From Parendozoicomonas haliclonae (GTDB lineage Bacteria > Pseudomonadota > Gammaproteobacteria > Pseudomonadales > Endozoicomonadaceae): DNA of 64,000 nt. A program made the position numbers and the translations under genes. A model generated the notes under the pieces. That model saw only the letters and a list, made by a program, of their open reading frames with translations. It was not told where the DNA came from and searched no databases. Of this stretch, positions 25,674 to 34,643 are shown one piece after another. Numbering within the stretch: position 1 is the stretch's first letter; each line of letters starts with the position of its first letter. The stretch lies in assembly GCF_900174585.1 (NCBI RefSeq), contig NZ_FWPT01000001.1, forward strand, positions 186,001 to 250,000. The letters run 5' to 3'.

Positions 25674-26447
25674 ATGAGCTCGATAAGGACTGAACGGGTA
25701 ACTGGCGTACATCACTGGAATGAGACTTTGTTCAGTTTCACCACGACCCGCGACTCCGGCTTCCGCTTCAAGAATGGTCACTTTGTGATGATTGGCCTGG
25801 AAGTGGAGGGTCGTCCGTTGATGCGAGCCTACAGTATTGCCAGTGCCAATTATGAAGAGGAGCTGGAATTCTTCAGCATCAAGGTGCCTGATGGCCCGTT
25901 GACCTCCCGCCTGCAGCACCTGAAAGAAGGTGATGAAATCTTCGTCAGCAGCAAGCCGACCGGAACCTTGATTACCGATAATCTGCTGCCCGGTAAAAAC
26001 CTGTGGCTGATCAGCACCGGTACCGGCCTCGCGCCATTCCTGAGCATTATCAAGGACCCGGAAGTCTATGAGCTGTACGACAAGGTCATTCTGACCCACG
26101 GCGTCCGTTATCTGTCCGAGCTGGCCTATCAGGATATGATTAAGGATGAGCTGCCCGTGAATGAATTCTTTGGGGATATTGTTCGCGACAAGCTGGTTTA
26201 CTACCCAACCGTGACCCGGGAAGAGTTCCATAACCAGGGTCGTTTAACGGACCTGATGGATAACGGCAAGCTGACCAGTGATCTGAACCTCCCAGAATTC
26301 TCTCTGGAAGATGACCGCTTTATGATCTGCGGCAGCCCGGCGATGCTGAAAGATACCTGCGCGATTCTTGATGCCCGTGGCTTTAAGGAAGCGCGACACG
26401 GTAACGCTGGTCATTATGTGATTGAGCGGGCGTTTGTGGAGAAGTAA
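25674..26447 (+). CDS. fpr: Ferredoxin/flavodoxin-NADP(+) reductase
   Basis: A 257-residue FAD enzyme exchanging electrons between NADPH and ferredoxin or flavodoxin. The FAD-binding RAYSIAS motif (about residues 51-57), the NADP phosphate motif GTGLAPFLSI (about 114-123) and the C-terminal ICGSPAML segment are present, in the subclass IA bacterial style ending with an aromatic-acidic tail (FVEK). It is adjacent to and divergent from fumC. It could feed electrons to Fe-S assembly and stress repair. A repeated palindrome follows it. Confidence 0.94.
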   Translation: MSSIRTERVTGVHHWNETLFSFTTTRDSGFRFKNGHFVMIGLEVEGRPLMRAYSIASANYEEELEFFSIKVPDGPLTSRLQHLKEGDEIFVSSKPTGTLITDNLLPGKNLWLISTGTGLAPFLSIIKDPEVYELYDKVILTHGVRYLSELAYQDMIKDELPVNEFFGDIVRDKLVYYPTVTREEFHNQGRLTDLMDNGKLTSDLNLPEFSLEDDRFMICGSPAMLKDTCAILDARGFKEARHGNAGHYVIERAFVEK

Positions 26448-26484
26448 TCCTCAGACCCGATAAAAACAAAGGTACTCTACTCTC

Positions 26485-26538
26485 GTTCCCATGCTCTGCG
26501 TGGGAATGCATATGGGTTCCCACGCGGAGCATGGGAAC
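26485..26538. repeat. REP-like intergenic palindrome
   Basis: Two 22-base arms, 26485-26506 (GTTCCCATGCTCTGCGTGGG...) and 26517-26538, are complementary except for one G-T position, with a 10-base loop. The arm sequence belongs to a GTTCCCACGCTCCGCGTGGGAA-type palindrome that I recall being scattered in many gammaproteobacterial genomes. Here it lies between the convergent fpr and RND genes and may double as a terminator. Confidence 0.7.
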
Positions 26539-26564
26539 CAAGCTTGAGATGAGTTTAGTGCGGT

Positions 26565-29500
26565 TTATTTAAAAACCGCATCCTGCGTGCCATCAAAGCG
26601 CATGCGATAGAGCAGCGCGTAGGCGACCGGCAGAATCACCAGCGTCAGCAATGTGGCAAAGCCAAGGCCAAAGATAATGGCCACAGCCATGGAGCTGAAG
26701 AAGGCATCAAACACGAGTGGGATCATCCCCAGCATAGTGGTCAGTGCGGCCATGCACACCGGGCGCACACGGCTCACACAGGCATCAATCAGCGCCTGCT
26801 GAGGACTGTCGCTGTTCTCCATCTCGATATTGATCTGCTCGACCAGCACGATACCGTTCTTGATCAACATACCGGACAGACTGAGCAGACCCAGCAGGGC
26901 AGTGAAGGTGAACGGCTTGTCCAGCAACAGCAGACCTGCGGATACACCGATCACACCCAGCGGTACAGTAAACCAGATAGCGATTGGCTGTCGTATGGTG
27001 TTGAACAGGAAGATGGTGATCAGAAACATCATCAGATAGCCCATTGGCAGCGAGCTGAACAGGCTGGCCTGAGCGTTGCCGGCCATCTCGAACTCGCCAC
27101 CCCATTCCAGGGTGTAACCATCCGGCAGAGGCAGAGCTTCGATCTTGTCTTTCAGACGCTGGCGTACGGATTCCGGAGTGTCGCCACTGAGCGGAATGGC
27201 TTCGCCCATCACGGTCAGTACGCGCTTCATATCCCTGCGCATAATCAGCGGATTCTCAGTCTCGGACTTAAATCCGGTAATCGCCTGGGAGACAGGTACA
27301 AAGCTGTTACGCTCATCACTCCAGACCTGCAGGCCGGAGATACTGTCTGCATTCAAACGTTCTTCATCCGGTGCCCGAGCAATGATAGGCAACAGATGGC
27401 TGCCATCTCGATATACGCCGACCTGCTTGCCAGAGAAGTTCACCAGCATGGCCTCATCGATGGTCTGTTTAGAGATACCGCTGCGACGGGCCGCTGCTTC
27501 ATCCAGTTGCGGACGTACAATATTGACCTGCTCGCGCCAGGAGTGACGTACAGATGTTGTCGTCGGTTCAGCCTTGAACAATTCTTCCGCCTGAGCACCC
27601 AGCTCTCGCAATACTGCCGGATCCGGACCATAGAAGCGGGCTTCTACTGCGGCCTTGGGTGATGGACCGACTTCCATCAGCTTGATGCGATATTCGACAG
27701 ACGGCGTGTTATCGAGAATCTTCTTAACCTGTGGCACCAGACCTTTGATCTGCTCCAGGCTGCCGGTCTCGATAATCATCTGACCGTAACTGCTATAAAC
27801 GTTCTCTGGGAAGTAGGTCAGGATAAAGCGCTGAGCGCCCATGCCGGTCACGGTAGTGACATTATCAACATCGACCAGCGCGTTAACCTGCTGTTCCAGT
27901 TCGGCCATGGTGGCACGGGTCTGACGGATATCCGCGCCTTCCTGCTGCCAGACATCCACATAAAACAGTGGAGTATTGGATGGTGGGAAGAACGCCTGCT
28001 TCAGCTGACCAAATCCGGCAACACCGAGAAACAGCGCCGTTACCGTGATGGAAATCGTGATCAGGCGGTGGTGCAGGGCTTTCTTCAGCAAGGTCCGATA
28101 GGCAATGAACAGGAAGCCTTTGTAAGGATCGGCTGTTGTGCCGGTCAGGGTTTGATCCGGTTCAGAGAATATCAGGTTGCAGAAGAACGGGGTGAGGGTG
28201 AGTGCCAGTACCCAGCTGATCATCAGGGAGATCAACAGCACCTGGAACAGGGAGATCATAAAGTAGCCAGTGGTGTCATCAGACAGACTGATCGGTGCAA
28301 ATGCCAGTACGGCAATAACCGTCGCGCCCAGCAGCGGCCACTGGTTCTGCAGAACGACCTGACTGATCGCCTGCAGTCGAGTCATACCACGTTGCAGCCC
28401 GACAAGAACCCCTTCGGTAATCACAATGGCGTTATCCACCAACATACCGAGGGAGATGATCAGAGCGCCGAGGGAGATCAGCTGAATCTCCACATCCAGT
28501 ATACGCATACCGATAAAGGTACCGAGGATGGTCAGCAGCAGAATACCACCCATCAGCAGGCCTGCACGGAACCCCATAGCAAACAGCAGCACGATCACCA
28601 CAATCACGACTGACTGCAGCAGGCTGAACAGGAATCCGGAAACAGACTGATCGACAACCTCAGGCTGGTTATACACCTGAGTCAGATGAATACCGATGGG
28701 GCGGCTGGATTCCAGCTCATTCAGACGGGCCTCAACAGCCTTGCCGACATCCACCACATTCACGCCTTCATTGAAGGAGATGCCGAGGGAGATGGCGTCT
28801 TCGCCATTGATTCGGTAGGTCTTCTGAGGTGTGTCATCGAGAATACGGGTGATGGTAGCGATATCGCCCAGACGCACCAGCTTGTCGCTGCCGGGAGGGC
28901 TGATAATCAGACTTTCCAGTTCACTGATATCACGAAACTCACCGGTTGGATGAATGCGAATCGACTGGCCGTGAATCAGCATCTTGCCCGCATTGGACAC
29001 GACGTTCTGGTTGTGGATAAGGCCATAGATCCAGGCCGGGGAAATATTCAGCGCATTGAGTTTGGGCTGGGAAATCTCCACCACAACCTGTTCATCAACC
29101 GTGCCGTCCAGCTTGACCTTTTTTACGCCCTTAACCAGAGACAGTTCCCGGCGTAAAAGATCGCCATAGTTCTCCAGTTCGCGATAGCTGTAATCCGGAC
29201 CACTGATGTTATACAGGATGCCAAACACATCACTGAAGTCATCGTTGATCATGGAGGGAAGTACACCGGGCGGCAGGCTGGATTGTACGTCGTTCACCTT
29301 ACGACGCATCTCATCCCATATCTGTGGATGGTCGTTTGGGCTGACCGAGTCCTTCAGCTCAATAGTGATCTGGGATGTGCCGGCGCTGGATATGGACGTG
29401 AGATGCTTGATGTATTCAAGCTCCATAATCGCCCGCTCAATCGGCAGGGTGACTTCTTCCTCGACCTGCTCAGGGGATGCACCCGGGTAAATGGTGTTCA

Positions 29501-29639
29501 CCATGGCCTGGGGAATCGGAAACTCCGGAAACTCCAGCTGACCAAGGCCAGTAAACGACAATGAACCACCTACAAGCAGCAGGGTGACAAACACCCAGCT
29601 GATCACCTTGTGGCGGAGAGAGTACTCAGCAATATTCAC
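26565..29639 (-). CDS. RND efflux transporter permease
   Basis: A 1024-residue inner-membrane proton-driven pump of the AcrB/HAE superfamily. The N-terminal TM1 (about 13-31) is followed by GASPEQVEEEVTLPIE, a conserved porter-domain start. The TM4 region has the proton-relay pair in GMLVDNAIVITEG, and a second six-helix bundle ends near residue 1010. The sequence type is closer to VexK/MexK-like branches than to AcrB. Its start lies 2 bases from the adaptor stop, so they are coupled. No outer-membrane factor gene is in the cluster; the pump presumably recruits one encoded elsewhere. Confidence 0.94.
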   Translation of the reverse strand: MNIAEYSLRHKVISWVFVTLLLVGGSLSFTGLGQLEFPEFPIPQAMVNTIYPGASPEQVEEEVTLPIERAIMELEYIKHLTSISSAGTSQITIELKDSVSPNDHPQIWDEMRRKVNDVQSSLPPGVLPSMINDDFSDVFGILYNISGPDYSYRELENYGDLLRRELSLVKGVKKVKLDGTVDEQVVVEISQPKLNALNISPAWIYGLIHNQNVVSNAGKMLIHGQSIRIHPTGEFRDISELESLIISPPGSDKLVRLGDIATITRILDDTPQKTYRINGEDAISLGISFNEGVNVVDVGKAVEARLNELESSRPIGIHLTQVYNQPEVVDQSVSGFLFSLLQSVVIVVIVLLFAMGFRAGLLMGGILLLTILGTFIGMRILDVEIQLISLGALIISLGMLVDNAIVITEGVLVGLQRGMTRLQAISQVVLQNQWPLLGATVIAVLAFAPISLSDDTTGYFMISLFQVLLISLMISWVLALTLTPFFCNLIFSEPDQTLTGTTADPYKGFLFIAYRTLLKKALHHRLITISITVTALFLGVAGFGQLKQAFFPPSNTPLFYVDVWQQEGADIRQTRATMAELEQQVNALVDVDNVTTVTGMGAQRFILTYFPENVYSSYGQMIIETGSLEQIKGLVPQVKKILDNTPSVEYRIKLMEVGPSPKAAVEARFYGPDPAVLRELGAQAEELFKAEPTTTSVRHSWREQVNIVRPQLDEAAARRSGISKQTIDEAMLVNFSGKQVGVYRDGSHLLPIIARAPDEERLNADSISGLQVWSDERNSFVPVSQAITGFKSETENPLIMRRDMKRVLTVMGEAIPLSGDTPESVRQRLKDKIEALPLPDGYTLEWGGEFEMAGNAQASLFSSLPMGYLMMFLITIFLFNTIRQPIAIWFTVPLGVIGVSAGLLLLDKPFTFTALLGLLSLSGMLIKNGIVLVEQINIEMENSDSPQQALIDACVSRVRPVCMAALTTMLGMIPLVFDAFFSSMAVAIIFGLGFATLLTLVILPVAYALLYRMRFDGTQDAVFK

Positions 29640-29641
29640 GC

Positions 29642-30739
29642 TTACAGACCTCTCTCACGAACCAGAGGCTTCACCTTCATACCGGCAGAAAGGCTGCTCA
29701 GGCCAGCGGCAACAATCTGTTCACCACCATTCAGGCCACTGAGGATATTAATACCGTTCTGGGTAATACGACCGGTGGTGACTTCAACCGGATTGATGGC
29801 TCCGCTTTGTTCATCAAAGACCCATACCAGGCTTTTGCCAGAAGCGTCGTCTTTCAGAACGGCGGTCAGTGGAACGGTAAAACTGGACAGATCTGTTGGC
29901 TTGCCGGACAGACGGGAAAGGTCCATATGCAGGATGGCACCCATGCCAGGGTAAACGGTGAGTTCTTCCGGTGCAGGCAGGGTAAAGGTGACTTCATAAG
30001 ACTGAGTGCCCGGAGACACGCTGGTGGAGTGCTCCTTATACGTCACCGGATAGTTGCTTTCGCCAGTACCTGGAAAGGTCACATAAGGGTGATAGTCAGG
30101 ATCAACACTGTCTTTGCGAATGCGGGTCAGCACGCTTTCCGGCATCTGGATATGCACTTCCAGCATTTTGTCATCCTGCAGCACCAGAATGGTCTGTTGA
30201 GCTTGAACAAACTGATGATTCTCGACATCGGTACGGGCAATACGTCCACTGAAAGGTGCGGTCAGTGTGGTGTAAGCCAGCTTGTCTTTAGCCAGCTTCA
30301 GACTGGCACGGGCAGACTTGAGATTGGCACTGGCAGTATCCATTTCAGCCTGAGAAACCACCTTGCTCTCCCAGAGAGAAACCATACGCTTGTAGTTGGT
30401 GTCGGCCAGATCGAAGTCGGCCTGGCGCAGATCCAGCTCATTGCGAATATCACGGTCATCGAGCTGAGCCAGTAGCTCGCCCTTTTCAACATACTGCGCA
30501 GTATTCACGGCGAGTCGAGTGAGCTCACCGGGAATCCGGAAAGAGATTTGAGATTCTTCTGTGGACTGAATGGTAGCCGGGAAGCGTCGAATATCTCCCT
30601 GGAAATCATCTGTCACCTGAAACAGCTTGACCGGGCGGATCACTTCCTGAGCTGGTGGAGCCTCGTTGGAACACCCGGCCAGGGCTGTCAGAGCCATGGT
30701 CAGAAGTGCCGCTTTGAACGGTCGGTAACGTGATTGCAT
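29642..30739 (-). CDS. RND efflux periplasmic adaptor lipoprotein
   Basis: Membrane-fusion protein of 365 residues linking the downstream RND pump to an outer-membrane channel. The lipobox LTALAGC places the lipidated Cys at about residue 23. A lipoyl-like half motif (SFRIPGELTRLAVN...GELLAQLD), an alpha-hairpin (about 100-150) and beta-barrel and membrane-proximal domains follow. GAAAGGG precedes the ATG. The promoter region carries the palindrome at 30819-30831, shared with the TetR gene next upstream, so this is the regulated operon head. Confidence 0.93.
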   Translation of the reverse strand: MQSRYRPFKAALLTMALTALAGCSNEAPPAQEVIRPVKLFQVTDDFQGDIRRFPATIQSTEESQISFRIPGELTRLAVNTAQYVEKGELLAQLDDRDIRNELDLRQADFDLADTNYKRMVSLWESKVVSQAEMDTASANLKSARASLKLAKDKLAYTTLTAPFSGRIARTDVENHQFVQAQQTILVLQDDKMLEVHIQMPESVLTRIRKDSVDPDYHPYVTFPGTGESNYPVTYKEHSTSVSPGTQSYEVTFTLPAPEELTVYPGMGAILHMDLSRLSGKPTDLSSFTVPLTAVLKDDASGKSLVWVFDEQSGAINPVEVTTGRITQNGINILSGLNGGEQIVAAGLSSLSAGMKVKPLVRERGL

Positions 30740-30818
30740 CAGTTATCCCTTTCTCAATTGTTGTCTGGCAGTCACTGTTCTTGGTTTTGTGACTACACCA
30801 GTGGTTTAAAATAAAAAT

Positions 30819-30831
30819 CGAATATTATTCG
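30819..30831. promoter_or_regulatory. TetR operator palindrome, RND operon promoter
   Basis: CGAATATTATTCG is a perfect 13-bp palindrome located 80 bases before the adaptor ATG. The identical 13-mer, with AAT also preserved in front, recurs at 31605-31617 before the TetR gene, which argues for one repressor acting on both. Confidence 0.75.
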
Positions 30832-30876
30832 CAAAATATTAAAAGAAGGCTTCAGTGAAGAATGATTGCTAAGTCA

Positions 30877-31581
30877 TCAGTGCGAAGCCTGCTCGAATAA
30901 GCGTTTCAGATAGCCATCCATATCGTCCCGGCGGATACCCCAGCCCCGGAGCATGTAGCGCAGGCTGACCAGATGCTTTCTTTCCATATCATCATCTGCG
31001 GCCATGCTGTGGACGATGCCCAGTCCGGACTCTTTGAATAGATAGGTTCCCTGGGAAAGACCCGCAGTACTGACCATGAAGTCATTCACGTCAGCTTCCT
31101 CAGGTTCAGAGCCAAGCTCTTCGGCCAGCAGTTTGTGGCAGTTCACTTTCATCAGTTCATCGAACTGTTCACAGGCCGTATTGAGCTGGGCGTGCCGGTA
31201 ATCCGAAGCCCTTTGCCAGACCGATGGATTCCAAGACAATTGTCGCAGCATGTAGTGGTGAGGATTGGCATTATCCTTGTGCCACAGAAAGAACAGCACC
31301 AGAAAGTGGCGATCCAGAGGTTTCGAGGTCGAATCCAGCAGCTTCTGCATATCAGCCAGGGAGGACTGCATGGTGGCTGAGGTACAGGCAATCAGCAGAT
31401 CTTCCTTGCTGAAAAAATGGGAGTAAATAGCACCCATTGAGCAGCCTGCTGCCTTGGCAACATCGGACATCTTCAGCTCCAGGAACCCCCGGTCTTTCAG
31501 CAACGCAACGGTTGCGGTAATAATCTCCGCCTCTCGCTGGTTGCGTTTAAGCTGTTTGCTGCTGACTTGCTGAGTGAGCAC
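30877..31581 (-). CDS. TetR family regulator of the RND pump
   Basis: A 234-residue repressor. The helix-turn-helix lies at about residues 20-65, with MSDVAKAAGCSMGAIYSHF as the recognition part. The long helical C-terminal domain contains many Trp/His residues that could line a ligand pocket. The start is GTG at 31581. It is transcribed in the same direction as the RND pair, 137 bases upstream of it. The same 13-bp palindrome sits before it and before the pump operon, suggesting autorepression and pump repression relieved by a toxic ligand. Confidence 0.9.
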   Translation of the reverse strand: MLTQQVSSKQLKRNQREAEIITATVALLKDRGFLELKMSDVAKAAGCSMGAIYSHFFSKEDLLIACTSATMQSSLADMQKLLDSTSKPLDRHFLVLFFLWHKDNANPHHYMLRQLSWNPSVWQRASDYRHAQLNTACEQFDELMKVNCHKLLAEELGSEPEEADVNDFMVSTAGLSQGTYLFKESGLGIVHSMAADDDMERKHLVSLRYMLRGWGIRRDDMDGYLKRLFEQASH

Positions 31582-31604
31582 AGAAAAACCCCGAAAATAA
31601 TAAT

Positions 31605-31617
31605 CGAATATTATTCG
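31605..31617. promoter_or_regulatory. TetR operator palindrome, TetR promoter
   Basis: CGAATATTATTCG, identical to 30819-30831, sits 24 bases before the regulator's GTG. It is nested in a larger imperfect palindrome from 31589 to 31620 with CCCCGAA/TTCGGGG ends. Confidence 0.75.
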
Positions 31618-31647
31618 GGGTTTGGTTTAATAAATCAATTTTTGTGT

Positions 31648-33519
31648 CTAAGGATTGTTATAGATGGTCGTTCCGGGGTACCAGCTAACCGGAGCCGGTG
31701 AGCGAAACACTGCATTATGAATGTGATGATTCCCAGTTATATGGGGAGTCATTAATGTACCCGACAGTGGCCGGTTAAATGCAAGAGGGTTAGTTGGATT
31801 ATTGCTCCTGGATAAGTGCGCACCAGGAGCCAGTTCAAACTTGCGGGTTGGTGTCTCCGGGCTGCTGTCTGGTGAGGTTTCCGAGCTGCTGGAAGAGTAA
31901 TGGTAGGTGTTGCTTTGAGCCTTTTGCAGAGGCAGATGTTTCATCTGGATCAGAAAAAGCTGTCTTCGTTTGCGTATCTCTGCCAGTTGAGGGGCAAACT
32001 GATTCAATTGCAGTTGGCAGAAGTAGCTGTCTTCCCGTGTCGTTTGCCTGTCATCACCAAGCATTCCAAGGCTGGCAGGCATGGTATACCCCATCAGTGA
32101 CTGAAAGCAGGCGGTGGAAACTGTGCCCAGAACAGGAGCCAGCAGCTGCCAGCCTTCCGTATCCTGTCCTTCTGCCAGCTTGATAATCCCTTCAAATGTA
32201 CGCAGCTTTCTGGCAACGCTGGGGTGATCTGTAGACGGGAATTTTTGCAGCAGATTTTTGAGTTGACTCAGCTGAGCGCAGGCCAGATAGACACGGGTTT
32301 TCACCGAAAGATAACGCTGTTCATCGGGCAGCCAGTTGGCACAGTGGCGCAATTCCGTGATGTGTTTTCGGCACAACTCGGCGGAGTTGCTGCTTAAAAT
32401 AGTATTGCAGCGTAGATAATAGGCACGTTGAATCTGTGATTTCAGAACCGGTGGCAGCATCTCATCGTGCCTGATCACAAAAGCATGCAGTCGTTGTACT
32501 GCTTCGCTATCACTCACGCTTTGAGGGTGTTGAATACACTCCTGAACCTTATGGAAAAGCTCTTTGTCTGATGTGGAGAGACCACTTTTCCACTGATGGT
32601 AATAAGTCACCTGATTGCGGGCACGAATAAATTGACTGCGGCCATCGTAAGTGGGGTGCTTACTCTGGACGTCCTGAATAAAGGCGTCGAGTTTGGCTGT
32701 GGTCAGTGATTCAGGATGGCGAGCGACCATATCCAGGTAATCATTGATCATGATGAACTTGATGGTGGAATGCGCGCCAAGTGCCCGAACTTTCAGGTAA
32801 CTCATAATGCGAAATGCGGGGGTGCAGTTTTCGTGGGTAAAGTGATCCCAGCCAAAAGCATGCTGCACATAATCGGGTGATTGAAACTGGTTGAGTAACA
32901 CAATCAACTCGGGGCAGGCGAGTGGACGGGGCTGGGGGGGGGCGGTAATAGCAATCTCAATGGCCAGCAGCAGGTTCTGGTAGGCTGTCTTGTCTCTGCC
33001 ATTGCTGTTCAGTAGCTGTTCGTAAGGTACGCGTACAGAGGCAGGCAGGTTTTGCGCATTGAAATAGTTCTGGTCCCAGAACTCGCCTATTGCCACATTC
33101 AGCAGTGTGGTTGAAGTCTGCAGAGCCGGGTCTAAATCCGATTTGGTCAGCAGTGCGGAAAACAGAGCACGAGCCTCGGCGCGCTTTCCATTTGGGGTGA
33201 GGTAGTGGGTAATGTAATTCAGCTGGTTGGAGAGACATTTATTTTGGCCCAGTATGAAGCTCATGACACCACGTACGGCCTGTAAGGTTCTTACATCTTC
33301 ATTCTGCTCACATTTGCGTTCTTTCAGTGTTTTCTTGCAGAAAGTGTTAAAGGCCTGCGCCTGCTCACAAGTGAGTGCGGTCGGGTTGTTTTTCCATGCG
33401 GTGATAGTTTGCAGGGTCACTGCCGGGGAGGTTGGTTTCTTCTTGCTTTCCGGGGAGCGGCGTTTGGTGCGTGTGACCCAGCCTGTATCGGTAGGGCGAG
33501 TTGTGCCTCTGGCTTCCAT
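31648..33519 (-). CDS. Hypothetical protein, 623 aa, with C9 tract
   Basis: No family recognised. A basic N-terminus (KRRSPESKKKP at residues 19-29) resembles a bipartite nuclear localisation signal. Residues about 35-530 are helical with regularly spaced aromatic and leucine residues, possibly TPR-like, and contain many Cys. Residues 535-623 are low-complexity (Ser/Pro/Thr/Asn-rich). AAGGAG precedes the ATG. A run of nine C (32934-32942 on the plus strand as G9) lies at about codon 194, a slippage-prone site. It is a solitary gene between the TetR and metal-hydrolase genes; the composition suggests a host-directed protein, as inference only. Confidence 0.65.
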   Translation of the reverse strand: MEARGTTRPTDTGWVTRTKRRSPESKKKPTSPAVTLQTITAWKNNPTALTCEQAQAFNTFCKKTLKERKCEQNEDVRTLQAVRGVMSFILGQNKCLSNQLNYITHYLTPNGKRAEARALFSALLTKSDLDPALQTSTTLLNVAIGEFWDQNYFNAQNLPASVRVPYEQLLNSNGRDKTAYQNLLLAIEIAITAPPQPRPLACPELIVLLNQFQSPDYVQHAFGWDHFTHENCTPAFRIMSYLKVRALGAHSTIKFIMINDYLDMVARHPESLTTAKLDAFIQDVQSKHPTYDGRSQFIRARNQVTYYHQWKSGLSTSDKELFHKVQECIQHPQSVSDSEAVQRLHAFVIRHDEMLPPVLKSQIQRAYYLRCNTILSSNSAELCRKHITELRHCANWLPDEQRYLSVKTRVYLACAQLSQLKNLLQKFPSTDHPSVARKLRTFEGIIKLAEGQDTEGWQLLAPVLGTVSTACFQSLMGYTMPASLGMLGDDRQTTREDSYFCQLQLNQFAPQLAEIRKRRQLFLIQMKHLPLQKAQSNTYHYSSSSSETSPDSSPETPTRKFELAPGAHLSRSNNPTNPLAFNRPLSGTLMTPHITGNHHIHNAVFRSPAPVSWYPGTTIYNNP

Positions 33520-33644
33520 GATGGTTCTCCTTGCCTTTCATGCTCAAAGACATATAAGGCAGGAGAGTTGTTCTGACGTTCCCTCCCATACAGTCAGAAT
33601 AACTAACCGTATGGGAAAGAATGCATGGCAATCATCTATGAGCC

Positions 33645-34526
33645 TCAGGCTGGACTGGCTTCTGCCTGAAACTGCTCACTGGCCCGATCATACTTCGGGT
33701 TGTAGATAGAGGTTTCCCACTTCTCCACAAGATGCTGGTTCTTGTGGTCCCAGGGGTGGAAGCCCGGCTTGAAGTAATCCTTGTAAGGCTGCTTCATGGC
33801 AGTCATAAAGCCTTCTTTGCCCCACAGGAAGGAGGCGAAAGATTTCACCTCTTTCCAGCTCGGCCACATCCGGCCCCACTTCATCAGCAATACCATATAA
33901 ATGCCGATACGCACTGCAAACAAAACAGTCGCCAGGCGCAGTATGCGGCGTAGGTATTTCTGATCACCATCGCACAGCATAAACACATCAAAAGCGACGG
34001 CTTTGTGTTCAATCTCTTCCACGGCATGCCAGTAGAGCAGCTCTCTGGCAGCGGGTTCCAAAGAATCAAAGACTTGTGGGTTATTCAGGAGGTGTTGGGC
34101 CATTATGGCGGTGACATGTTCCATGCCGACTGTCATGGCCAGACGGAAACGTTTTTTGAGTTTTGGTGCTCGTCGATCGAGCTCTTTCTGGAAGCCGACT
34201 TCCAGGCGTTCGGCATCCCAGCCCAGTTCTTTGAGCGCGCGGTTGGCCTGTTTATGCTGATGGCTGTGATGACCTTCCTGACCAATAAAGCCGCGAATCT
34301 GCTCTTTAAGAACCGGATCCTGAATCTGATCACGGTAGTTACGCACGGAGGCAATAAACTCACCTTCGCCGGGAGGGAAGGTAGAAGACAGTGCAGCCAC
34401 AAGAGCCGACTTCAGAGCGTTGTTGTCGAAAAAGCGTTTGGCCTTCATTTGCTTGAAGGGGAACACCATCCGCCGAGGCTGAATGGCGACATCACCGGCA
34501 TGACTGTGATTGTCATTATTGTTCAT
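33645..34526 (-). CDS. Predicted metal-dependent hydrolase (PF10118 type)
   Basis: A 293-residue protein of the uncharacterised family annotated as metal-dependent hydrolase, with ferritin-like helical ligands: GQEGHHSHQH (about residue 85), MEHVTA (about 134) and WHAVEEIEHKAVAFD (about 165). These Glu/His residues could bind a di-metal centre. The N-terminal His-rich segment is short. It is divergent from an AraC regulator followed by an SDR and a Baeyer-Villiger monooxygenase, an association also seen in other proteobacteria. A role in oxidising or processing the same hydrophobic substrate is inferred. Confidence 0.82.
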   Translation of the reverse strand: MNNNDNHSHAGDVAIQPRRMVFPFKQMKAKRFFDNNALKSALVAALSSTFPPGEGEFIASVRNYRDQIQDPVLKEQIRGFIGQEGHHSHQHKQANRALKELGWDAERLEVGFQKELDRRAPKLKKRFRLAMTVGMEHVTAIMAQHLLNNPQVFDSLEPAARELLYWHAVEEIEHKAVAFDVFMLCDGDQKYLRRILRLATVLFAVRIGIYMVLLMKWGRMWPSWKEVKSFASFLWGKEGFMTAMKQPYKDYFKPGFHPWDHKNQHLVEKWETSIYNPKYDRASEQFQAEASPA

Positions 34527-34643
34527 ACATTAACCCTGCCTGTTCTCATCGAAATGTAGACATGGCATTAAGTATGGTCAGTTGCCGCACATTCAGACAG
34601 GTGGTACGGTTTCATTCTTATGGTGCTGAGAGGTCATAAAATA

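Noticed and set aside
26565-30739. A complete tripartite efflux operon
   Set aside because: Only permease and adaptor are present; no outer-membrane factor gene follows or precedes.
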